From Teichococcus vastitatis (lineage in GTDB: Bacteria; Pseudomonadota; Alphaproteobacteria; Acetobacterales; Acetobacteraceae): 64,000 nucleotides of DNA. The notes below the pieces were generated by a model. That model searched no databases. It saw only the letters and a list, made by a program, of their open reading frames with translations, and was not told the DNA's origin. The position numbers were made by a program, and so were the translations under genes. The stretch lies in NCBI RefSeq assembly GCF_003604215.1, contig NZ_QXGS01000001.1, positions 496,001 to 560,000 of the forward strand. The letters run 5' to 3'. Of the stretch, positions 35,953 through 44,043 are shown one piece after another (the first letter of the stretch is position 1; each line of letters opens with the position of its first letter).

Positions 35953-36095
35953 GGATGCGCCGTCCGGTCCGGCCTATGAGGCAAGGAGCCGCCCTTCCCG
36001 AAAACGGGGACGGCGACCGACGCCGCCCCCATACAAGGCTTTGCCAGCTTCCGGCGGAAAACGGAACCGGCTGGAGGCGGGGCGGCAGCCATGCA

Positions 36096-36120
36096 GGGCG
36101 GGAAGCCGGGCCTCCCGCCC
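36096..36120. terminator. GC-rich hairpin downstream of alkaline phosphatase gene
   Basis: GGGCGGGA (36096-36103) and TCCCGCCC (36113-36120) form a perfect 8-bp stem 10 bases after the phosphatase stop on the minus strand. No T-run follows, so strength is uncertain. Confidence 0.4.
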
Positions 36121-36130
36121 CGCAGCGGGT

Positions 36131-37585
36131 TTAGGCGGCGATCAGCTCGTCCTGCGCCGCCGTCGCGTTGACGTTGATGGCGGTCTCCGGCATCGCGGCC
36201 ACCGCATCCTGCTCGCTGCCCAGGCCCATGGCGGCGTACATGGCGTCGAACACGTCGGTGTTGTCGAGGTAGTTGTAGCCCATCTCGTTGTAGGCGTAGT
36301 TCCCCAGGCCGGGATCGACCTTGGTGGCGGCATCCGACAGCGCCTCGGCACCGGGGCCCTTGGCCCAGATCGGCACCAGCTCATTGGTGTGGTTGCCCGT
36401 GTGCCAGGACACGCCCGGCAGCTCACCCTGGCCGTTGTTCTGCACCGGCTGGAAGGCGACCTCGGTGCCATCGGGGCCGAGCAGCAGGCCGTTGCCGTGG
36501 TCGGTGGTGACGATCACCATGGTCTCCTCCCAGGAGGAGTTGGTTTCGACCCAGTCGACCACGGAATCGACGGTGTCGTTGAAGGACACCTGCTCCTCGA
36601 TGATGCGGCCGGTGTCGTTGGCATGCGCCGCCCAGTCCACCGCGCCGCCTTCCACCATCAGGAAGAAGCCGTCCTCGTCCTGGCCCAGCACGTTCAGCGC
36701 GCCCTCGGCCATGGTAGACAACTCCGGCACGTTCTCGAGCCGCGGGGTCATGCCCTCACCCTCGCGCGCCTGCTGCAGGGTCTGGTTGTTGCGGAAGGTG
36801 CCGAGGATCTTCTCGCCATCGGCCAGCTCGTAGCTGCCATCGGCCAGCGCCTCGAACTGCGCCTTGCTGTCGATGAAGCTATAGTCGCTGTTGCCCGACA
36901 GCACCTCGGCAAAGGTTTCCGCGCCGCCGACGTAGCGGTAATCGTCCTCGCTGGTGGGGATGCGGAATTCGCCATTCTCGTCATAGAAGGGATGGCCGGC
37001 GCCCATGATCACCGAGGCCTTGCCGCTCTCGATCATCTCCTTGGAGATGCCCTCGTAGTCATTGCGGCTCTCGTTATGGGCGGCGAAGGCGGCGGGCGTC
37101 GCGTGCGACCACTGCACCGAGGTGACGACGCCGAGCGCGCGCCCGCTCTCGACCGCATAGTCGCCGATGTTCATCAGCTGCTGGCCGTTGTCGTCGTAGC
37201 TGATGGCGTTGTTGTAGGTCTTCACGCCGGTCGACAGGGCCGTGCCGGCGGCGGCGCTGTCGGTCACGTTCTCGCGCAGGTACTCGTAGCCCACGAAGGC
37301 CGCGGCGTATTCCTCGTCAAACGTGCCTTCCGCCGGAGCGGCATTCCAGGCCTGGAGCGGATTGTAGCCCGGCGCCTCGCCTTCCGGATTGCCGGCACCA
37401 TAGGTCGGAGCCGACGAGGTGGTGAGCGGATAGGTGGTCATGTAGCCTTGAACGGGAAAATCGTCATAGGCCTGCTGGCCCAGCGCGCCGTGCTGGTAGT
37501 AGCTGGCGGCATCCCAGGTGCCGGGGCTGGCACCATCCGAGACCAACAGGATGACGTTTTTGGCTTGGGCTGGATTGGCGGTCAT
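36131..37585 (-). CDS. Alkaline phosphatase, acidic, cysteine-free
   Basis: A 484-residue PhoA-superfamily phosphomonoesterase. Metal ligand Asp is in ILLVSDGAS, the nucleophile Ser in NVTDSAAAGTALSTGVK, and zinc ligands in FFLMVEGGAVDWAAHAND, VIVTTDHGNG and WHTGNHTNE. It has no N-terminal signal peptide and no cysteine, and is rich in Asp/Glu/Asn/Tyr, unlike E. coli PhoA. Sampled rows show about 60% GC against roughly 75% beside it, suggesting transfer or selection for an extracellular acidic protein. Export by a non-Sec route is possible. A Pho-box-like site lies about 65 bases upstream. Confidence 0.9.
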   Translation of the reverse strand: MTANPAQAKNVILLVSDGASPGTWDAASYYQHGALGQQAYDDFPVQGYMTTYPLTTSSAPTYGAGNPEGEAPGYNPLQAWNAAPAEGTFDEEYAAAFVGYEYLRENVTDSAAAGTALSTGVKTYNNAISYDDNGQQLMNIGDYAVESGRALGVVTSVQWSHATPAAFAAHNESRNDYEGISKEMIESGKASVIMGAGHPFYDENGEFRIPTSEDDYRYVGGAETFAEVLSGNSDYSFIDSKAQFEALADGSYELADGEKILGTFRNNQTLQQAREGEGMTPRLENVPELSTMAEGALNVLGQDEDGFFLMVEGGAVDWAAHANDTGRIIEEQVSFNDTVDSVVDWVETNSSWEETMVIVTTDHGNGLLLGPDGTEVAFQPVQNNGQGELPGVSWHTGNHTNELVPIWAKGPGAEALSDAATKVDPGLGNYAYNEMGYNYLDNTDVFDAMYAAMGLGSEQDAVAAMPETAINVNATAAQDELIAA

Positions 37586-37649
37586 TTTGACGGGGTTTCC
37601 CTGTTCCTGCGGCAGGCGAGCCTGCGCGGGACCGGGTTAACTTCCGTTC

Positions 37650-37667
37650 ATGAATCCGAGATGACAT
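37650..37667 (-). promoter_or_regulatory. Candidate Pho box upstream of alkaline phosphatase
   Basis: On the minus strand ATGTCAT, a four-base spacer CTCG and GATTCAT match the Pho-box pattern CTGTCAT-N4-CTGTCAT at 6/7 and 4/7 positions. The spacing and location (start of the match about 80 bases before the ATG) fit PhoB activation, but the second half is weak. Confidence 0.4.
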
Positions 37668-37765
37668 CCGTCCTAAGAAATCGTTAACCCGCGGCCCCAT
37701 ACCGGTTCCGCAACCGCCAAGGCTCAGCCGCGTTGCTGGGCGGGTTCATCCGACGGAGCAAGGCC

Positions 37766-38125
37766 ATGGGATTTCTGCTGCGCACGCTGATCACGGCGGT
37801 TGCCTTTTGGATCGCCGAATACCTGATCGACGGCATCAGCTTCAGTGGGCCGGTGGTGACCATCATCGCCGCCATCGTGTTCGGCATTGTCAACGCGCTG
37901 ATCCGCCCGGTGCTGATGCTGCTGACCCTGCCGCTGAACCTGGTGACGCTGGGTTTGTTCACCCTGGTGGTGAATGCGGCGATGCTGGGGCTGACCGCCC
38001 TGGTGATGCCCGGGATGCGGGTGGACGGCTTCTGGGCGGCGTTCATCGGCGCCATCATCGTGGCGCTGGTGTCCTGGGCGGCCAGCAAGCTGATTGCTGA
38101 CCGCGAGGTGGCGGCGAACCGCTGA
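37766..38125 (+). CDS. YvlD-type (phage_holin_4_2) membrane protein
   Basis: A 119-residue four-helix membrane protein: LLRTLITAVAFWIAEYLIDGI, IIAAIVFGIVNALIRPVLMLL, NLVTLGLFTLVVNAAMLGLTALV and AAFIGAIIVALVSWAASKLI. The VNALIRPVL...LPLNLVTLGLF pattern is the YvlD/DUF360 family, listed in databases as phage holin 4 but usually chromosomal. ATG 37766 has GGAGCAAGG upstream. Nothing nearby suggests a prophage. Confidence 0.85.
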   Translation: MGFLLRTLITAVAFWIAEYLIDGISFSGPVVTIIAAIVFGIVNALIRPVLMLLTLPLNLVTLGLFTLVVNAAMLGLTALVMPGMRVDGFWAAFIGAIIVALVSWAASKLIADREVAANR

Positions 38126-38132
38126 GCGCGAA

Positions 38133-38160
38133 CCGGGCGGCGCTTCGCGGCGCCGCCCGG
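38133..38160. terminator. Bidirectional hairpin between YvlD-like gene and phaB
   Basis: CCGGGCGGCGC and GCGCCGCCCGG form an 11-bp perfect stem with a six-base loop (TTCGCG) in the 45-base gap between the convergent genes. It lacks T-runs but is well placed to end both transcripts. Confidence 0.55.
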
Positions 38161-38170
38161 CAGCGGCTGC

Positions 38171-38893
38171 TCAGTACATGTGCTGGCCGCCATTCACCGA
38201 CACCGTCGAGCCGGTGATGAAATCGGCCTCGTCGGCGGTCAGGAAGCAGACGCTGCGGGCGATGTCGTCCGCCGTGCCGAGGCGGCCGCGCGGGATGCGG
38301 GCAATGATCTTCTGCAGCACCTCCTCCGGCACCGCGCGCACCATCTCGGTGTCGACGTAGCCGGGGGCGATGGCGTTGACGGTGATGCCGACCTTGGCGC
38401 CTTCCTGCGCCAGCGCCTTGGTGAAACCGTGGATGCCAGATTTCGCGGCGGCATAGTTGACTTGGCCATACTGCCCAGCCTGGCCATTGATCGAGCCGAT
38501 GTTGACGATGCGGCCGAACTTGCGACCGTTCATGCCGTCCCACACCAGCTTGCACATGTTGAAGCAGGAGCCGAGGTTGGTGTCGATCACCTCGTCCCAC
38601 ATCTTGCGATCCATCCGCTTCATGGTGCCGTCGCGGGTGATGCCCGCATTGTTCACCAGGATCTCGATCGGGCCATGCTCCGACTCGATCGTGGCAACGG
38701 CGTTCCGGCAGGCCTCGAAATCCGACACGTCGAACTTGATGGTCGGGATGCCGGTCCGCTCGGTGAAGGCAGCCGCCGCCGCCTCATTGCCGGCGTAGGA
38801 GGCCACGACTTTGCGGCCGGCCTTTTGCAACTGCTCGCTGATCGCCGCGCCGATGCCGCGCTGTCCGCCGGTGACCAGGGCCACTCGTGCCAT
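38171..38893 (-). CDS. phaB: Acetoacetyl-CoA reductase
   Basis: PhaB reduces acetoacetyl-CoA to (R)-3-hydroxybutyryl-CoA with NADPH, feeding PHB synthase. The 240-residue SDR has TGGQRGIGAA, NNAGITRDGTMKRM, the catalytic Ser in IVNIGSINGQAGQYGQVNYAAAKSG with YxxxK, and NAIAPGYVDTEMV. SINGQ..GQ.GQ.NY is a PhaB hallmark distinguishing it from FabG. ATG 38893 has GGGAGGAT upstream. It stands alone, far from phaA. Confidence 0.94.
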   Translation of the reverse strand: MARVALVTGGQRGIGAAISEQLQKAGRKVVASYAGNEAAAAAFTERTGIPTIKFDVSDFEACRNAVATIESEHGPIEILVNNAGITRDGTMKRMDRKMWDEVIDTNLGSCFNMCKLVWDGMNGRKFGRIVNIGSINGQAGQYGQVNYAAAKSGIHGFTKALAQEGAKVGITVNAIAPGYVDTEMVRAVPEEVLQKIIARIPRGRLGTADDIARSVCFLTADEADFITGSTVSVNGGQHMY

Positions 38894-39170
38894 AGGCTCA
38901 TCCTCCCTTTCGCTTTGGCGGCCGCCCCGGAGGCGCCGCCCATGCATCGCACCACACCAGCGGTCGGGATGCCACGCCCCCGTGCGGGATCAAGCCCGAA
39001 ATGGCAAATTCGATAGCATTTTCATGACGTGCGGGGCCGTGCAGAAATGCAACACCGTGCCGGCGGATCGGCCACTTCTACACTTACTGGTTGCAGGCCG
39101 TGCTGAATCGTCGTAATCGCGAATTTGTGAAGGCAGGCATCCCCGCCGCTTTCCTTTCAGGCCGGACACG

Positions 39171-39380
39171 ATGACCGCCTTTGCCGCCCCCTCTGCCCGC
39201 CACCGACAGGCTGAGCCGACGCGGATCGACCGCACGGCCTTGCTGATGATGCTCTCCTATGTCGAGGCGGAATGCCGCCGCCTGGGTGCCGTCGACGCGG
39301 CGCGCCACACGGCGATGGCAGCCGCCCTGTTGCCGGAGGTCCTGGAGGGACCACGCGGGGCCACGACCTCGCTGCAGTAG
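39171..39380 (+). CDS. Small hypothetical protein
   Basis: A 69-residue unknown protein, mostly helical, with the core LMMLSYVEAECRRLGAVDAARHTAMAAALL. The same pattern (LL..E..C...G..DAA....A.A.L) appears in the next small ORF, so they look like paralogues. No domain is recognised. It is preceded by an AT-richer stretch (about 39000-39130) that could hold its promoter. Confidence 0.55.
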   Translation: MTAFAAPSARHRQAEPTRIDRTALLMMLSYVEAECRRLGAVDAARHTAMAAALLPEVLEGPRGATTSLQ

Positions 39381-39463
39381 CAGCGCGTTTTTTCTGGTCC
39401 TCAGGTGCCGGGGCGTGTATGCGCCTGCTGCGCAAGCGCAACCCCAACCCACAGGCCCTTTCC

Positions 39464-39652
39464 ATGGATACCCCCATCGCCGCGGTCTTCTGGACCCATC
39501 CGGCGCAGCGTGACCTCGCCTCCGTGTTGCGGCTGCTGGGCCATGCGGAGCGCGTCTGCCAGGATGCCGGCTCGGACGCGGCGGCGGCCCTGGTGGCCGA
39601 AGCCATGGCGGTGCTGGCGCGCGACGCGGCGGCCCGCAAGCTGGCTGCCTAG
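39464..39652 (+). CDS. Small hypothetical protein, paralogue of preceding ORF
   Basis: A 62-residue helical protein, MDTPIAAVFWTH... then LASVLRLLGHAERVCQDAGSDAAAALVAEAMAVLA, resembling the ORF at 39171-39380. An in-frame ATG at 39419 would add 15 residues. No known domain. The stop overlaps the convergent glcF stop by four bases. Confidence 0.55.
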   Translation: MDTPIAAVFWTHPAQRDLASVLRLLGHAERVCQDAGSDAAAALVAEAMAVLARDAAARKLAA

Positions 39653-40974
39653 GCCGCCTGATCAGTCCTGGCCGGCAGGCCTGCCGGCGCCGGCCCACCC
39701 GCCATCCAGTCCAGCAATTCCACGGTGTGGATCGTCGGCAGCCCATCCCCGCTGAGCTGGGTCAGGCAGCCGATATTGCCGCTGGCCACCAGCACGGCGC
39801 CAGTGCGCTGCAGGTTGGCGAGCTTGCGCTCACGCAAGCGTGATGCAATCTCCGGTTGCATGATATTGTAAGTCCCGGCTGAGCCACAGCAGAGATGCGC
39901 CTCCGCCGGCTCGCGCACCGTGAAGCCGGCCTTCTGCAGCAATTGCTTCGGCACCACCGTGATCTTCTGACCGTGCTGCAGCGAGCAGGCGGCCTGATAG
40001 GCCACGGTCAGCCCCGGCGGCGGACGACTCGGCGCATAGCCGAATTGCAGCAGAACCTCCGAGATGTCCCGCGTCCGTTCCGCCACCTGCGCGGCGCGTT
40101 CCGGCCAGCGTCCCGGCTCGGCCCGGAACATGAAGCCGTAATCCTTCACCGTGGTGCCGCAGCCTGAGGCATTCACCACGATGGCATCCAGCCCCTCGCC
40201 CTCGATCTCGCGCATCCAGGCGCCGATGTTGGCGCGTGCGCGGGCCATGGCCGACTCATGCTGGCCCATGTGGTGGTTCAGCGCCCCACAGCAGCCCTGG
40301 CCGGCGCTGACCACCACCTCGATGCCCATGCGCGTCAACAGCCGGATGGTGGCCTCGTTGATGGAAGGCGCCAGCACGGTTTGGGCGCAGCCGGTGAGCA
40401 GCGCCACCCGTCCGCGCCGGGCGCCGACCGCCCGATGGATCTGCGGCGCGGCGCTGCGGCTGGCCGGCGGCAGCCGGCGTGGCGCCAGCGACAACATGGC
40501 GCGCAACCGTGCCGCCACCGGGCTTTGCCGCGGCAGCAGCCGCTGCAAGGGCCGCCCGAGCCGCGCCGCCAACAGCGCAAGCCGGAAGCGGCGCGGCCAA
40601 GGCAGCACGGTGCCGAGCACCCGTCGCAGCAGCCGGTCCGCCCAGGGCCGCTGATAGGTTTCCTCGATATGCCGGCGGGCATGGTCCACCAGGTGCATGT
40701 AATTCACGCCGGACGGGCAGGTGGTCATGCAGGACAGGCAGGACAGGCAGCGGTCCACATGCCGCGCCACTTCCTCTGTGGCCGGCTTGCCGCCCTCAAG
40801 CATGTCCTTGATCAGGTAGATGCGGCCGCGTGGGCTGTCGAGTTCGTCGCCAAGCAGCACAAAGGTCGGGCAGGTGGCGGTGCAGAAGCCGCAATGCACG
40901 CAGCTGCGGAGGATGCCGTTGGAGGATCGGGTGTCGGGATCCTGAAGCTGCGCCTCGGTGAAGCTGGTCTGCAT
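39649..40974 (-). CDS. glcF: Glycolate oxidase iron-sulfur subunit
   Basis: GlcF passes electrons from the GlcD/GlcE flavoprotein subunits to the quinone pool. The 441-residue protein has two 4Fe-4S motifs (CVHCGFCTATCP and CLSCLSCMTTCPSGVNY) and two CCG domains (GQGCCGALNHHMG, HLCCGSAGTYN). glcE and glcD lie on the same strand but about 1.9 kb further upstream, separated by an oppositely oriented CoA transferase gene, so glcF probably has its own promoter in the AT-rich stretch around 41050. Confidence 0.94.
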   Translation of the reverse strand: MQTSFTEAQLQDPDTRSSNGILRSCVHCGFCTATCPTFVLLGDELDSPRGRIYLIKDMLEGGKPATEEVARHVDRCLSCLSCMTTCPSGVNYMHLVDHARRHIEETYQRPWADRLLRRVLGTVLPWPRRFRLALLAARLGRPLQRLLPRQSPVAARLRAMLSLAPRRLPPASRSAAPQIHRAVGARRGRVALLTGCAQTVLAPSINEATIRLLTRMGIEVVVSAGQGCCGALNHHMGQHESAMARARANIGAWMREIEGEGLDAIVVNASGCGTTVKDYGFMFRAEPGRWPERAAQVAERTRDISEVLLQFGYAPSRPPPGLTVAYQAACSLQHGQKITVVPKQLLQKAGFTVREPAEAHLCCGSAGTYNIMQPEIASRLRERKLANLQRTGAVLVASGNIGCLTQLSGDGLPTIHTVELLDWMAGGPAPAGLPARTDQAA

Positions 40975-41162
40975 GGCGGCGTGTCCGTTTCTCTCCGTCG
41001 TTCAAGGTGACGGGGAAGCAGCGGCGCTGCAAGTCGGGCGTGATTGCGCGGAATCGTATCAAATTCTTTACATGTTCTGCAATTTTGTTAACGCGGCGGT
41101 CACGGGTCGCGGGATAAGACAGACCGAAGTCCGAGCTCCCCCGCATTATCCTGGAACCCGCC

Positions 41163-41345
41163 ATGCCGCTTCCCTCTGCCTCACCTGCCGAACATCCGCA
41201 CGCCGACCCGGCACCGCTGCGCCACGCGCCGGCTGGCGGCGCGGAGGCCGCGCGCCACGCCCAGCTGCTGCGCACCGGCTGTATCGCCGCCGGCCCCGGG
41301 GCCGAGCCGCCGCGCCGCGCCGCCGAAGGCTTCGAACGCCGCTAG
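41163..41345 (+). CDS. Possible small ORF upstream of CoA transferase
   Basis: A 60-residue ORF rich in Ala, Pro, His and Arg, without recognised domain. GC at third positions is high in its second half and it begins with ATG after TGGAACC. The region 40975-41430 also contains an AT-rich stretch (about 41045-41095) that may carry divergent promoters for glcF and this side. It could be a chance ORF. Confidence 0.3.
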   Translation: MPLPSASPAEHPHADPAPLRHAPAGGAEAARHAQLLRTGCIAAGPGAEPPRRAAEGFERR

Positions 41346-41430
41346 CCGCCACCGCCTGCTTGCTGGCGGAGACGGGCGGGCGGAAGATCGGCTCCTGGCC
41401 GCCGCACCGGCGCCACGAGGGAGCCGCGCC

Positions 41431-42831
41431 ATGCCCAGCCCTGCCCACGCCGCCTTGCGGGCCCTGCTGCACTCCGCCGGGCTGCCGGCGGCGCTGGCAA
41501 CGACGGCGCGGCTGGCCGGTCAGGAACCGGGATTGCCCTCCTCGTTCCGGGTGGAAGCGGCGGCACAATCCAGCATCGCTGCCGCCGCGCTGGCGGCCGC
41601 GGCCCTCCACGTCCAACGCGGTGGCAGGCCGCAATCCGTGGCGGTGGACCAGCGCCACGCCCTGGCCGAGTTCCGCAGCGAGCGCTTCCTGCTGCTGAAC
41701 GGGCAACCGCCGCCTGATCCCTGGGACCCCCTTGCCGGGCTGTATCGCTGCGGCGACGGGGGCATGGTGCGGCTGCACACCAACTTCCCGCATCACCGCG
41801 ACGGCGTGCTGGCCCTGCTGGGCGGCATCCCGGCGGAGCGGCCGGCCGTGGCTGCTGCCCTGCTCCGCCACCGGGCCGCCGAATTCGAAGCGGCGGCGGC
41901 GGAGGCCGGGTTGTGCGTGGCCATGCTGCGCGACGACTCCAACTGGCAGGCGCATCCGCAGGCCGCCGCCCTGCTCGGACAGCCGCCCGTCACGCTGGAG
42001 CGGATCGGCGATGCGCCGCCGACGCCCTTGCCGCCGGCGGCGGCGCGACCGCTGTCCGGGCTGCGGGTCCTGGAACTCACCCGGGTGATCGCCGGTCCGG
42101 TGGCCGGGCGTTGCCTGGCCGCCCACGGCGCCGAGGTGCTGCATCTGAGCGCCGCCCATCTGCCGGGGCTGCCGGCGCTGGAAATGGACACGCATCGCGG
42201 CAAGCGCACCGCTCGGCTCGATCTGCGGCGGCCCGGCGACGCGGCGCGCATGGCGGACTTGCTGCGCGGCGCCGATGTGCTGCTGCAATCCTATCGTCCC
42301 GGGGCGCTGGACGCGCTGGGCTTCGGGCCAGCCCGGGCCACGGCGCTGCGGCCGGGCCTGGTCTACGCGACGCTGTCCGCTTACGGGCCGCGCGGCCCAT
42401 GGTCCCGGCGGCGCGGCTTCGACTCGCTGGTGCAGACCGCCACCGGCTTCAACCAGGCCGAGGCGGATGCCTTCGGCACGCCGGATCAGCCGCGCCCCCT
42501 GCCCTGCCAGGCACTGGACCACGCCTCCGGTTATCTCCTGGCGCTGGGAATCATCGCGGCCCTGCTGCGCCGGGCGGAGAAAGGCGGCTCATGGCTCGTG
42601 CAGGTGTCGCTGGCCGGCACGGGCCAGTGGCTGCGCGGGCTCGGCCGCCTGCCGCACGGCTTCGATGCCCCGGACCTCGCGCAGCGGGACGTCGCCGAAC
42701 TGCTGGAATACACCGACAGCGGCTATGGCCGGCTGGCCGCACCGCGTCATGCGGCGATCATGGCCGCCACGCCGGCGGGGTGGGATCATCCCAGCATGCC
42801 GCTCGGCAGCCATCCGCCGGAATGGGCCTGA
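41431..42831 (+). CDS. CaiB/BaiF family III CoA transferase
   Basis: A 466-residue family III CoA transferase. LSGLRVLELTRVIAGPVAGRCLAAHGAEVLHL is the typical N-terminal motif (here near residue 210), followed by MDTHRGKRTARLDLR, LLRGADVLLQSYRPGALDALGFGP and GLVYATLSAYGPRGPW. An extra 200 residues precede the core, as in double-half-domain members. The CoA donor and acceptor are unknown. It is inserted between glcF and glcE in the opposite orientation. Confidence 0.88.
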   Translation: MPSPAHAALRALLHSAGLPAALATTARLAGQEPGLPSSFRVEAAAQSSIAAAALAAAALHVQRGGRPQSVAVDQRHALAEFRSERFLLLNGQPPPDPWDPLAGLYRCGDGGMVRLHTNFPHHRDGVLALLGGIPAERPAVAAALLRHRAAEFEAAAAEAGLCVAMLRDDSNWQAHPQAAALLGQPPVTLERIGDAPPTPLPPAAARPLSGLRVLELTRVIAGPVAGRCLAAHGAEVLHLSAAHLPGLPALEMDTHRGKRTARLDLRRPGDAARMADLLRGADVLLQSYRPGALDALGFGPARATALRPGLVYATLSAYGPRGPWSRRRGFDSLVQTATGFNQAEADAFGTPDQPRPLPCQALDHASGYLLALGIIAALLRRAEKGGSWLVQVSLAGTGQWLRGLGRLPHGFDAPDLAQRDVAELLEYTDSGYGRLAAPRHAAIMAATPAGWDHPSMPLGSHPPEWA

Positions 42832-42837
42832 AATCCC

Positions 42838-42857
42838 GCGCCGCCCTGGGCCGGCGC
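42838..42857. terminator. Hairpin between convergent CoA transferase and glcE
   Basis: GCGCCG and CGGCGC are perfect complements around an eight-base loop in the 27-base gap between the two convergent genes. There is no T-run, so it is only a candidate. Confidence 0.3.
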
Positions 42858-42858
42858 G

Positions 42859-44043
42859 CTATCGCATCCGGCCCGGGTTCAACACCGCGGCGGGATCCAG
42901 CGCCGCCTTCACCCGGTCGGCAATGCCCCGAAGGGCCGGTGCCTCCTGCGGCAGCACCGGCACCGCCACCCGCAGGGGGTCCGGGGCGCGGAACAGCGTG
43001 AACACGCCGCCCGCCGCCGCCGTCGCCGCCATCACCGCCTGATGCGCGGCCGCGGTGGCCGGTCCGGCCGCCCAGACCAGCCCGCCGCCCCAGTCCAGCA
43101 GCAGCCGGGCCTCGAACGCCTGGTCCAGCCGGCCGCACAGGTCCGGGGCCGCGGAAGGCCGCACGGAGATGCGCCAGATGGCCTGGTCCGGCGCGGCGGC
43201 CAGCGGCGCGGCGTCGCGGAGGTCGCGCCACAAGGCGGCGGACTCGTCACCCTCGATCAGGCCAGCCGCACCGAAGGAGGACAGCAGGCCGCGCAGCGCC
43301 TCGGCCCGGCGCGGCAGGAAGCGGGCGAAATCCTCCAGCCGCAGCACGGCCAGCGGCCCACCCGATCCGCGCCACCCGGCCGGCAGCAGCGCGGCGCCGC
43401 TGACGCCGTAAGGGCTGCCAAGCCCGGCGGACAGCGCCGCCACGCCCTGCGCCAGCCCCGGAACCGGCAGGGCGACGGTCAGCCCCGCTTCCGGCCTCGG
43501 AGCCAGTTTCAGCGTGACCTCGGTCAGCACGCCCAGCGTGCCGTGGCTGCCCGCGAGCAGCTTGCACAGGTCGAGCCCGGTGACGTTCTTGTGGACTCGG
43601 CCGCCGGACCGCACGAGTTCTGCGTGGCCGGTCACCATGCGGATGCCGAGCAACTGGTCGCGCAGCGCACCGCCGGGCCCGATGCGACGGGGCCCCGAGA
43701 GGTTGGTGGCCACCATCCCGCCGATGGTCGAGGGAATGGCATGGCCGAACAAGGCGGCGAGGTCTGGTGGCTCGGCGGGGATCACCTGGTTGTGCCGGGC
43801 CAGCTCGGCCTCGATCTCGGCCACCGGCGTGCCGGCCCGGGCGGACAGCACCATCTCTTCCGGCCGGTACAGGGTGATTCCGGTCAACCCGCCGGTGGAC
43901 AGGGTGCGGCCAGCCTGCACCGGCCGCAGCATGGCGCGCTTCGAGCCGCGCCCCTCCACCGCCAGAGGCGTACGCTTGGCTACCGCCTGCCGCACCGCCT
44001 CGATCACGCCGGCCTCGTCGGCCGGGTCGATCCGGTCAGCCAT
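42859..44043 (-). CDS. glcE: Glycolate oxidase FAD-binding subunit GlcE
   Basis: GlcE is the second FAD-domain subunit of glycolate oxidase. The 394-residue sequence has the PCMH-type FAD domain: PLAVEGRGSKRAM, LYRPEEMVLSARAGTPVAEIE, IPSTIGGMVATNLSGPRRIG and KNVTGLDLCKLLAGSHGTLGVLTEVTLKL, and ends LDPAAVLNPGRM. It overlaps the 3' end of glcD by eight bases, indicating coupling. Confidence 0.93.
   Translation of the reverse strand: MADRIDPADEAGVIEAVRQAVAKRTPLAVEGRGSKRAMLRPVQAGRTLSTGGLTGITLYRPEEMVLSARAGTPVAEIEAELARHNQVIPAEPPDLAALFGHAIPSTIGGMVATNLSGPRRIGPGGALRDQLLGIRMVTGHAELVRSGGRVHKNVTGLDLCKLLAGSHGTLGVLTEVTLKLAPRPEAGLTVALPVPGLAQGVAALSAGLGSPYGVSGAALLPAGWRGSGGPLAVLRLEDFARFLPRRAEALRGLLSSFGAAGLIEGDESAALWRDLRDAAPLAAAPDQAIWRISVRPSAAPDLCGRLDQAFEARLLLDWGGGLVWAAGPATAAAHQAVMAATAAAGGVFTLFRAPDPLRVAVPVLPQEAPALRGIADRVKAALDPAAVLNPGRMR

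Noticed and set aside
35792-37687. 631-codon open frame on the + strand over the alkaline phosphatase
   Set aside because: The opposite strand has the full PhoA motif set; this frame has none.
37766-38125. Prophage suggested by a 'phage holin' match
   Set aside because: The protein is the chromosomal YvlD/phage_holin_4_2 type; no other phage genes, integrase or att repeats are near.
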